From the NCBI GenBank assembly GCA_963681505.1, contig OY811971.1, forward strand, positions 7,600,924 to 7,664,923: DNA of 64,000 bases, read 5' to 3'. The notes beneath the pieces were generated by a model, which had not been told where the DNA came from, did not search any database, and saw only the letters and a program-made list of their open reading frames with translations. This DNA comes from Eunapius fragilis. Lineage: Eukaryota; Porifera; Demospongiae; Spongillida; Spongillidae. Shown piece by piece: positions 45,500-57,100 of this stretch (its first letter is position 1; the number at the start of each line of letters is the position of its first letter). Position numbers and translations under genes: made by a program.

Positions 45500-48400
45500 A
45501 CAGCATTCACTAATTAGTCCGCCATATTGGTGCTCGGAGAAGTATAGGATTACTTCAGTGTGTTGTTTATATATATATATATTATTGTGGTCTAACACAT
45601 GACTAACATTTGTGAGCATTCCACTGGCATCAACATTACTCTGAAATGATGCATCTGTGTTCAGCCAATCCGGTCCTGTACGCCACAATAGACTAGTAGA
45701 CAGCTCCACAATGGAGACACCTCTTGAAGGTAAATCCGCAGTGTTGGAGACTTCCGGACAGTGATTCCAGAGATCGGGGTGTACATTTTGACGTACTTCA
45801 TTCACGCGGTTTTGTACAAAAGGCTTCCATTCCTTGTCTATACCACGAATCCAGTACATAGCAACTTAAGAATCTGTGTAGCACTTCATAGTGACGTTGG
45901 TGTTGTTCAAGACGTGCAGGAGACTGTTGAATACAGAGACCATAAGTCTCGACAGAATTAAGGCAGACAACAATTCTAATCTGGCTATGGTTTGAGCTTG
46001 TAAGAGCGCATCCTTGGTCTTAGCACATTACTAGTTCCCGTTTTAATCTGGAGGTAGATGACCGCTGCATAGGCTCTGGTAGAAGCATCACAAACCCCAG
46101 TGAATGTGATTGAGTGCGATTGCCCCATCACATCCCCAAAATAACACCTCGGAAGATATATTCGTGTGGCATCACTGAGGTCTGTCACCAGAATCCTCCA
46201 TTTATTCAGCAGTTCATCCGAAACAGTTTCATCCCAGTCAACCTTGTTTTTGTAAAGCTCCTGAAGAATCAGTTTAAACCTGATGATTACAGGAGACAGA
46301 TACCCCAATGGATCGTAGAATCTTCCAATTAGTCCAATTGAACCTCTCTTGGTTGAACGAAGACTCTGGGCAAGATGGGCAAGACCTGTGATGACAAAGA
46401 TGAGTTGATCAGAACCTGGATTCCATGATACCCCCAAGACCTTGTGTTCATCACATCTGGGCATTTGTGATATACCAAGTGTGACCCTTGAGCATGTTGG
46501 TTCTCCAGGTATTACATTACATCATCATTCTTTACATTCTCACTGTGGTTGATCCGTTCCTGTAGATGTTTTGAGTTAGTCAGGAATTTCCGTAAGTTGA
46601 AACCCCCTTTTTGGAGGATTGCCTTTGCTCCAACATACAGGTTGAAAGCCTCTTCTTCAGTATATGCACCAGAGATAATGTCATCCACATAGATGGAGTG
46701 AAGTACGCATGTAACAACGGTCTTGTTGGTATTGATATGTTTCTCTAGATGGAACCGTATGGTGGCATTTAGAAGGAATGGGCTGGCAGACACCCCAAAT
46801 ACAACACGAGTGAAACGGTAGATCTTCAGATTGAATGGCTCGCTGTTGATGTCCTCCACGCAAATAAATCTCAGTACATCTCAATCTGCTTCGTCAACAG
46901 CTATCATCATAACGCCTTCTCGATGTCCGCAACCAGAGCTGCATTGTAGGCTAGAAATCAGACCAGCAGAGTTGATTTAAACTGAGACCCTTTAGGAGGC
47001 AGTCATTGAGAGAAGGATTTCTTACGCTCTTGGCCGATGCATCGTAGACTATTCTCAGCCTTGTTGTTGACTTATCTTGATGTATAACTGCATGATGTGG
47101 CAGATAGTGTACAGTTCCTGTCGAGGGATCATCTGTGGGGACTGCCTCCTATAATCCCTTTCTCGAATTGTTCCTTAATCACCACAATACTCTTTGAAGA
47201 TTACAGGATCTTGACGCAGTCGACATAGTAACCCATGAAGCCTTAACAAGCTCAGTTGGTAGTTGTCTGGCAATGCCTCATGGTATTCCTTCCACGGTAG
47301 AGGTACCATACATCTGCCATTTTCAAACCTGACGGTCCCCTCAAACAGGTTGTACAGTGTGTTCTCCTCTTGTCGGATACCTAGGATTTCCAACTCCCAA
47401 AATGCCTGCAGCTGCTCCACCAAGTCATTACTCTCTTCAATTGCACCAATAAGTAAAACATGAGTGATGCTCATATTCATGGTGCACTGGTTGTGGGGAT
47501 TACTGTATTCTGGGCCAGACAGTACCCATCCAAGCTTTGTACACTAATTAAAAGGTATGAGACCACTAACACCTCTACATATACATGTACGCTCACTAAG
47601 GTATGAGCGTTGGCTGCCGCCATCCAGAACTAATCATATTCGAAGTGAAGTATGAGGTTTGCAAGTTTGCTGGATAACTGCAGTAGCAGTTTGGAGAAAG
47701 ACAACTTGCTTGCTGCGAGCACAGAGAGCACTAGTAGGATCAGTTACCTGGAAGGTAAGGGCCTTAGGGTTCAGACTAGGTTCTGTAGAGTGAGTATTCT
47801 GAATGCGGTCAGAATCAAGGTCACATATTGATGTGTGATGTCTTTTCTTGCACCTATGGCACCTAAAAGAGGACTTGCATTCTCGTACAACATGGCCTAC
47901 ACGAAAGCAGTTGAAACACCGACCCTTTGTCTTTAGAGCTTGCTTACTTTCTGCAGACTTAGTAACACTAGTACAACTTGATGAGGAGTGTGACTGCTGC
48001 AGTAACAGCACTGAGGATCAGAAGTCTTGGAACCGAAGAGTAAGGTTAAACATGAAGACTGTGACCTTTCATGACCCCACCGTGAGGGTTGACCATTGGC
48101 CCTTTCTCTGGCAGTGAGCTCTTGTTCCAATGTGGACAACAATGTGTCCAGATCTAGTTAGTGTCTGACGCCTTCCGGCTCACTATCAGTCTCAACTCTG
48201 GAGGCAGCTTAGCAAGAAGGACTGGAGAAAGAAGTGCACCATAAGTTTCAGACTCAATCCCAAGTGACTTTAGACTTCGAACGTGTGCCTCAGTGAGGTC
48301 GTATAGCTGACGCAACTCCTTGGTGTTCCGATCTGAGGTGATGTCATCCAGGTTCATGAGAACATCCATGTGTCTTGAAATGATGACTTGTTTGTTGCCA

Positions 48401-49102
48401 AACCTTTTTTTAGGATCTCCACGGCTTGTCTGTAGTTGGATGATGATACTGTTAAGCCGGCTATTGCATCCAGGGCTGTGTGTTCAAGAAGAGATCGCAA
48501 ATAATTGAATTTATCTACGTCAGTGATGCTGGCATTAGAGTGAATTGTAGACTGATACGAATCCCAGAAAGTTGTCCACTTAACTGGGTCTCCATCAAAG
48601 CGAGGTAGGGAGATTCTAGGAAGCTTCACCGTGGCTCCTTGAGCTGTTGGATCAGGTTTGACTGGTGAAGGTGGATCTGGACTAGGCACGTTTAACGTGG
48701 GTGTTGCTGTAGCCTCTGCAGAAGCACTGGATGAGCTGCTGATGCACCACTGTAGTGTTGGTATGTATTGTCGGTGAGGTTGAAACAACTGCTGTACTAG
48801 AAGGTGGCTGTAAACCAAGCTTCAGCTCTGCCAAGGCTCTGTACAAACGCTCCCTTAACTTCATCAGCCTGGAGAATTTCTTGCTCAACGTCGTCCTCTT
48901 CAATACCTGCCGGTATTTCGTCATCGAGTTTCATTAACGACTGAAGTTTCTCCTCCAAGCTCCGCTTCAACTGTAATGCCTTGGACGCATCTAAAGGGAC
49001 GGTGGAAATGCACGTTTGGACTTGTCTCAAAATTCGCGTAGCGGATGCTCGATGTCCCGCGCGAATCTTTTTCTTCTTTGCGAGTTCCACGATGTTAGAC
49101 AT
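45500..49102 (-). mobile_element. BEL/Pao LTR-retrotransposon relic
   Basis: On the minus strand: a gag-like start with coiled basic sequence near 49.1-48.4 kb, two zinc knuckles near 47.9 kb (C-F-N-C-F-R-V-G-H...C), an aspartic-protease region near 47.3-47.8 kb, and reverse transcriptase near 46.5-46.9 kb (Y-V-D-D) followed by the BEL-type F-Y-D-P-L-G-Y-L-S-P motif near 46.35 kb. The integrase and flanking LTRs were not seen, so the copy is incomplete, and it has several interruptions. No age can be given without LTRs, but the decay suggests an old insertion. Confidence 0.8.
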
Positions 49103-49341
49103 AGGGTAGCGTCAGATATATTCGCCAGGGGGGAGTAGTCGCCACCCGCACTTTTAATAGCGTATAAAAACTAAAATAATAAGTTTGGATCTTTCTATAT
49201 GAGTTAAAAACAACCCTAATAGGCTCCTTTGTTAGCAGCATACACAGTTTTACGCAGGTAACGTTGCTCTGTAGAATAAACAGGGGGGTGGCGAACACAC
49301 CTAACGTTATCGCAGGTGGCGATCACTACCTATGCTACCCC
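49102..49341. mobile_element. 240-bp TIR element, family E, copy 1
   Basis: Starts TAGGGTAGCGTCAG and ends TATGCTACCCCA. It is the same as 50460-50700 with about 10 percent differences. Imperfect inverted ends of about 25 bp (GGGTAGCGT...CGCCA). Confidence 0.75.
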
Positions 49342-50404
49342 AGTAGGCAGGCCCGTTGAGAGCCAGGTTGGGGCCCGGGTAATAACTCTCACGAGAGGCC
49401 CCCTCCTTAATACTTTTTAAAAATAAATAAATAATATTAATGGACTAAAATTACGTATCTGCATGTTAGCGATTAAATTTCGTCTGGCCGTGCATGAATT
49501 TTGATCAATCGACAAATGAAATTGCAGTGACACGATTACAGTACATGAATAAATTAAGGTCCAATCAATAGTATAAATAGCTTGAATGCTATGGACTGTT
49601 CAATGGCATAATGTTCAATGGATCATAACTACAATGAACGAATCGGCGATGTCACCATGCACACTCGGCACAGACCCACAGTGCCGCTTTTCTATCCTTC
49701 CTGGACGCAAATGTGGCAATGATTGAATCGTAATCTAGATCTATTGTCTTTGCTAACTCGGATTCAATGCAAAGCAGGGCTAGGCCTTGTAGTCGTTCCT
49801 GAGCCATTGAATTGCTGATATGCTGTATGATTTTATTCGCTTCAATTGACTAAAACTTTTTTCTGCAGATGCCACGGTGACTGGCAAGGTGCTAAATATC
49901 CGCAGGCTGATGCAAACGTTAGGGAACAAAGATTCCAGGCGCACGTCATGCAGCTTGTACAGCAACTGCAAAGGGGACATCTGTACTTCTCCAAGATTGG
50001 CATGCCTAATCTTCTTTAACAACATCGTCTCTTCCACCATTTCTTTGGATACATCATTCTTGTCAGTACATTGCGCAGAAACTTGTGACAGCCGAAGTCA
50101 AGTCTTCATCCGACAACGACTGGAATTTATACATGCTGACCATGCAGGATCTCACAAAAGGCCCTGACTGGCTTCCCTGACACAGGACTATGCGAGAATT
50201 CTCTTTATCGCCAAAAACCATTTAAAAGTATAATATTTTCATTACGAATTTTTTTCGCAATTGTGCGTGAAAAGCGCGTCAACATGAAACATGAAAAGGA
50301 TGTCATTTACATTGGCAGTCAGAATAGAAAAATTGTCGAAAAAATTTTTTCTTAGGGATCGCGGGGCCCCCCTTTTGCCGCGGGGCCCGGGATAGCTTAC
50401 CCCC

Positions 50405-50443
<39 letters not shown>

Positions 50444-50457
50444 TCAACGGCACTGCT
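49342..50457 (-). mobile_element. hAT transposon remnant
   Basis: Ends GGCAGGCCCGTTGAGAGCC and CTCTCAACGGCACTGCTAG are inverted. A minus-strand frame (49780-50040) gives S-L-R-I-F-S-T-L-P-V-T-V-A-S-A-E-K-S-F-S, the hAT C-terminal dimerisation motif of the ZMYM1-like group. The rest of the transposase is missing. A C run of about 38 bp lies near the right end. Confidence 0.72.
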
Positions 50458-50459
50458 AG

Positions 50460-50700
50460 TAGGGTAGCGTCAGGTATATTCGCCAGGGGGGAGTAGTCGC
50501 CACCCGCACTTTTAATAGCGTATAAAAACAAAAATAATAAGTTTGAATCTTTCTATATGAGTTTAAAACAACCCTAACAGGCTCCTCTGTTAGTAGCATA
50601 CACAGTTTTACGCAAGTAACGATGCTCTGTAGAATAAACATGGGGGGTGGCGAACACTCCTGACGTTATTGCAGGTGGCGATCATACCTACGCTACCCTA
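50460..50700. mobile_element. 240-bp TIR element, family E, copy 2
   Basis: Starts TAGGGTAGCGTCAGGTAT and ends ATACCTACGCTACCCTA, 241 bp. TA at each end may be the target duplication. It has the same orientation as copy 1. Confidence 0.8.
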
Positions 50701-53700
50701 CACGCAATGTTCCTGTGGGCCTTAATTAGAGCAATATCGTACTTAACGTCGAAACTTCCCGGCTAGACAGACCATGTAAGAAATTACGGGAGAACCTTGG
50801 ATTATTACTCTTGGCCGCCTTCGGATCAGTGCAGACTTGATTTCCGTGACTACACGATTACTCTGATCTACCGATTCAATTGAATACACAATCACACGTG
50901 AGCATACACATGACCTATTATGTAATATGTTTGCAGTGTTCAACACTAGGGCGCAAGTTCAGGGATAAGCATATAATCGGACCAACTGACATTTTAAACA
51001 TTGGACGCAAGTATATACATATATAAAAGGACCAAAGGAAGGTATGAAAGAAGATGACGGAGTGATGGAAAGATGGGGATCAGGCTACGGGCGTAAATAA
51101 TTGCGTGCAAGCATACACGTTGTTGCACTAAGGTGATAACGTAACAGTGCAGTACATAAAGAAATACATTACATGTTGCACACGGTACAAAATTCATATC
51201 TGAGCTGTCACATTCTATACTGCATTGCACTCCAAGATTTGGTTATGCATATAGATACACTTACTAGCTAATACCAATCATGTATATTATTGGTTAAAAT
51301 CAGAAACTGGTATTCCTTTGTAATCACATGGAATGCTTTCGAATACCATCCTCGCGAAGAACAGGTTTCATGGAATAACTGTAGAAATCAATGTGGGGGA
51401 AAAGCAGTGCTTAACTGACTACCATCACTAACCTGTTTTCAACAATGACATCTTTGGAATTTTTGATACTGATATTGAAAGCCTGAGATCGACTGTGAAA
51501 GTTAGAACGAATCAATGCAAGTAGGACTACGGTTAGAAAAAATTTTAAATTGCTAAATTTCTTAAACTACAAAATTTATGGCACCCCTCTGAATCAAAGG
51601 TTATGCATAAAAGTAATGCTCTGAATCAAAGGTCACATGTGACGGGGATTGTATTTGTACAGAACATGTTTTTATTTCACCTCACTTGTTTCTAATGTTT
51701 TGCTCCTTTTAAAGCTATATTCTTTTATACAGTAGTGGTGCAAAAAGCATCAAAATGAAGTACACCTAATAAATATTAAATTCTGAGAAGCACACTATTA
51801 AATAATCTTGAGTATGAGTTTGTTTCACTAAGGTTTTTTTTTTCTTGTTAGAAATCCTGCACACTGTGCAATTACACCACTCCAAGGGTCTAAGCTAACA
51901 CTCATACAAACAGTAGCGTAGCGAGGAGGGGAGGGGGTGGGGGTGGGGGGGCATATGTCCACGAGCGCGGGGATATGGGGGCGCACCGTAACCAGATACG
52001 CAGGAAAAAGTTTCATAATCCCAGTCTTGGATCTTTACGGTGGTTTTTAATGTTTAATCTCCCGCAATCCTTATTTAAGGATGGCCATCCTTAAATAAGG
52101 ATGATAACCACTTTCTATAAGAATCAAGAATGATGTACACTTGATTCTTTGTTTTATATTAGTGATTCACTAGATTCAAGCTCATGCGATACTGCCGCGA
52201 TTAAAACAGGTTTGGCTTGCTCAAAAACAGGTATTACGTGTATACTGCGAGCAAATTAACTCAATGCGACGTATAGCAAGGAAGGACAGGTTTCTGGTAG
52301 CTCTATAGGAGTATAATGTACGTATACACTGTCAGATGGATCTGTCGAACAATAACAACGGCTTCAACAATCTCCGCTCATACTTCCAAAGATCGAAGCA
52401 ATTGCATACACTCGAAAGCGTCAAGCTAGGCAACCCTGTTTAGATACCGAGGGAGCCGCAGAATATAATGCAACGGATGTGCATGAAGGCCTATAGGTGA
52501 CCAAAGCGGCAGCACTGCATGATTCGTCAAATGACAGTGACAGCGACATGCAGCAACAGTAGGTCTAGGCAATGGAGTGGCGTTCTCGACTCTGATTAAT
52601 TGGAGCTAAGCTCCACTAAGCTATAACACATATCATATGACACCTGGCAACGCTTTCTAGATCTCCCGTACACACACACACCCCCTCCCCCAAAAGCCCA
52701 TTGTACATGGTACTGCACTCAATGATAGGACTAGAAAGCACATGCACCATTCGATGGAGCGGCGGCAGAGCAACACATGCAGTGCACGTGGTTTCAGTGA
52801 GGCTAGGGTACGTCCATGCTGGCGTTTGATCATGAACAGAAGAGAGCATCTACATCAGTACGCGTCATTGTACAAATGCTTGATATTAATTTTGAAGTGT
52901 TATGGTGTAAATAAAGCATAACTTATTAACCACAAGGTATTTCTTCAACGAATCAGGTTGAGAGTATAGTAGCTGGATCAACTGACTATCAGAGAAAATC
53001 AACAGTTTTAGAACATTATGTTTTTCATAGTCAATAATCTCTACTGTTGTGATCCTTACGTAAGGATGGTGTCAATCCTTAAATAAGGATGTGCCCCTTC
53101 CTCCCTGTTTTACCACATGGACATTGATCATATTGACCCGTTTATTATTTGTTATTGAGGCTTATCAGTATACAATTGACCAATGGCATTTATTTTATCT
53201 TACTTGCTTGGTTAGCAAAAATACGCAATGTATAAAAGCTCATCCTTATATAAGGATAATGACATCCTTAAATCTGGAGACATAACAAAAAGCCATCCTG
53301 GAATTGCGCGAATATCGTAAAACTATCCTAAAATTTGGCGCCCAGGGTGGGTATAGCGTAAAACCATGCTGGGTTTGTCAAACAAAAAACATCTTGAACT
53401 CATTTTTATTCATAGCTTCAACATGGTTTTTGTTCGACAAACCCATGCAGTATGGTTTTTGTTCGACAAACACAGCATGGTTTTTAGGCTATTCCCACCC
53501 TGCCCCTGGACGCCAAATCTTAGGATGATATTTACATGCTAGACGGGTTTTTGCGATACTCCCATGCTAGATGCAAGTAGTTGCTAGTCGTGGTCAGCGC
53601 ATGGAGCATACGAACATCTTTTGCAAGAGCTGAAGGTTCAGGATAAACTGATCCACTTACCGTATATAACTTCGTTCGGACGGATGCTGCAACGTTTGAG

Positions 53701-54145
53701 GAATTGCTTGGCATGGTGACTCCGGCCTTCAATAATCCGCAATGATCCTAAAATGCGCCAGTCTACGACTAGCTCTAACATTACAGTCGCGGTTTAAGTA
53801 TACGGATGTAATTTTGTACAAGTACGTGTAATTCAATGAGGCAAGTTATCAATTCAGTTGCCCGAACAACACTACACACCGATAGACGCTATCTTAATAG
53901 GTTGTGCACAACACGCATGCTACATAGGGCCATATACAATAGGTAATATATAGATGTTTCGCGCTGAAATGTTGCCTAGTGTGTGGCCATCTTTATAAGC
54001 CACTTCAGTCGCACATTAGATCACTAGGCATAGCGTAGTGAGAGGGGGGGGGGGGGGGAGGGCAGTATTATTACAATATGTCCCCGGGCGCTTAAACAAC
54101 CACACTAAGCCACTGCATACAAGGAAGACTGCGAAGGTTTTTACA
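50701..54145. other. Gene-free stretch
   Basis: No exon recognised. Contains ATCCTTA...TAAGGAT palindromes near 52070-52100, 53050-53090 and 53243-53275, a foldback at about 53296-53560, and a G run at about 54043-54058. Confidence 0.5.
53296..53560. mobile_element. Foldback element
   Basis: Left TTTGGCGCCCAGGGTGGG ... AAACCATGCTGGGTTTGTC. Right inverse GACAAACACAGCATGG ... CCCACCCTGCCCCTGGACGCC. Arms of about 90-110 bp with a diverged loop that holds one more copy of the GGTTTTTGTTCGACAAAC motif. Confidence 0.6.
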
Positions 54146-57100
54146 TTACCCTTTTCTCCTCATGACTAGAACGGTTACTATGACAGCAACCACAAGCAAG
54201 ATTAGGAGCACCACAACCAATGTGGCCAAAGTTGCTCCAAGGGCTGGGATGGTTGTGTGGGAGGTCTGGTCTACTGGGGCTGTGGAAAGTAACATGTCGG
54301 GGTTATGTTGCATTACTGCTGCATAACAAAAGACCAACCTGGAGTAAGTACCATTAATGCTGACGCTGCTGCATATTGTGGTGGGTTTGGGTTTACTGTT
54401 GGCTGTCCAGAGATGTTTAGAATCAACTGTACACTGAACTCATAATAGTTGTAGCTAGGTTCTAGATTACTGATGACCCCATATGAGGCATTTGGAGGGA
54501 AGATTTGAGTCAGTGCTCCTCGAGACTGTCGTTTTGAGGTAAGCTTGGAACGATAAGATACCTCATATCCTAGCATGATGTTCTGACTAACACCAAGAGT
54601 AGTGTTCCAATGCAGTTGGATAGAGGTGCTGGAGAGAGCCTGGAGTATGGTGATTGGAACTTGAGCTAACGGAGGATGCACAGAGAGATAGTTAGCACTG
54701 AGAGTAGAATTGTATACTCACGAATAGTTGCTGTAGCTGCTTGAAGGTAAGTTGGTTGTCCACTTCCGTTTGCAGTTAGAGCAACAACACTGATATTGTA
54801 GCTCATCGATACATTAAGCCCAGATATTACAATTTGTGTGGTAAAGGAATTATATATCACATATCCCAATAACACCTGATATCCTATGATCACGCCATTT
54901 GGAACAACAGGACGAGACCATATCAATATTACAGTAGTGAAAGTGTTGCTTATTTGTTTCAGCGAAGTAACAGGTCCGGCAACTATATAGCAAGATTGGG
55001 ATAATAGATTAATAAGCAAGATTGCACAACATAACCCTTGTGCAAAAATGAATTATTAATACTTGATTCTGCTCACATGATTCAGCAGTTCTGTTTGAAA
55101 CTATGTTTGACTGCATTCCTTCACCAACTGATGTATTCGCAGTGACATAGCAATCATATTGTGTGTATGGGTTGAGTCCAGCATTGAATGTGACAGCCAA
55201 TGTTGACCCATTCACCACAGATCTGACAATGGCCACATTCAGTCCAATCACCTGTTCAGGATATGCCTGACTGGCAGAGGTGTTACAGTACACAGTGTAT
55301 GCAGTGATGATGCCATTCTTTGGTATGGGTGGAGACCAGCTAGCAGACAGTTGGTTAGGGGAGCCAGGAACAGTGGATACAGAAAACGCCAGAGGTGATG
55401 ATGGAACTGCATAAAAGTATTGTAACACATATGCTTGAGCTTTCATCAAAGTTCTACTGTGCTATAGTATTTTTCATGTTCACGATATTGATTTATTGGT
55501 GCATAAAATGATTGTTTGATACCCCCATACCAATTCATTAATTAAAACGCAACATCTATTGCAATAATTAAAATCTGAATTATTTATTACATACACAACA
55601 GAAATACTCCCTGCCTTTCATTAACCTAACAGTTCTGACAAAAATTAGATGTTTTTTGAATGAAGGCAAAATCCATTTCTCAAAAAAACCATCATTTCTT
55701 ATGCAATATGTTTAGCGGCTTTTTTGCGGGTAAAATTTCATCTATTTCTAGTTCAATGGATATTCTAAAATAACTGGTTTCTACCTTCTTGAATTGTAGC
55801 CAAAATTTCTAATATGTAAAAGCCATAACATAGCAATCAATGAACATTCTCATTATCATTTCTAGAGGTAGCTATGTCACCCACCACTGTTTTCTCACTG
55901 TAAACAATTTTTTTTGAAATCACTTTATTTATGTGGAGGCAACAACGCACATGTAGCTAAATGAGCATTTGATGCATCAGCCAACAGTTGTGTAGCAACT
56001 CCATTTTTGTTCCAACTCCATCATAATGCTGACCTCAACTTAACAATACACTCCAATTCATTCTTCATTAATTAGTGAAACAATAGCATCCGAAAATATT
56101 TGGGATGTGATAATACTCAATGTACTACCAGGTTTTCACTTTGCTTTTGTTAAACCTTAATAACAATGTTTATAAATTTCACAGTATGCAACATTTTGGT
56201 GTAGATACATGATATTTATGTACATGACATACTGTACATATGTACATGCGTGTTTTGTATAAGAACTTGACTATTTATATATGAAGTAGCATGGGTGCTT
56301 ATATGCAGGAGTAACTCCGTTTTAGATAAAATCCCTCCCTGGTCCCCAGCTAAAACACAATACACAATTCGGACCACAGAACTCCATTAACCTGTTTCAG
56401 CAGTTTTTTTAGATACAATCTGTGATGGTTCTCCTTCTCCCACAGATGTATTAGCAGTTGCATAGCAGTCATATTGAGTGTATGGTTTGAGTCCAGTGGT
56501 GAATGTAACAACCAGTGATGCCCCAGAAGTAACTGATCTTACTGTGGGCATATTTGGTCCAATCACCTGATCAAGATATGCCTGACTGGAAGAGGTGTTA
56601 CAGTACACAGTGTATGCAGTGATGATCCCATTCTTAGGTATAGGTGGAGACCAGCTAGCAGACAGTTGGGTAGGTGAGCCAGGAATGGTATATAGGGAAA
56701 AAGCCAATGGCGATGATGGAACTGCAAAAGAACGTTTGCCAAATAACATCAACTCACTCATACATTGTACTGACACTTTAACTCACTCACCAACGTACAT
56801 TCATAACACCCACTCTCTCACCTGTCACACTCGAACAACAATTATATATTTTAAATGCATCCGAGAAAAAAAAATATATATATATATATATGTGTAGATA
56901 AAATGATCTACTCCAAATTAGACCTAAAGCATGATACAACTGAGTGCATTGTCAAAAGAATAATAGTAATGTCTAACCATTTTCTGCAGTTCTGCTTGTA
57001 AGGAGTTGTGAAGGTGATCCTTCTCCAATTGAAGTGTTAGCAGTCACATAGCAGTTGTATACAGTGTATGGATTCAACCCGGCAGTGAATGATGAAATTA

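Noticed and set aside
49102-50700. The two 240-bp repeats as LTRs of the BEL/Pao relic
   Set aside because: They lack TG...CA ends, have their own inverted ends, lie on the same side of the relic and flank a hAT remnant.
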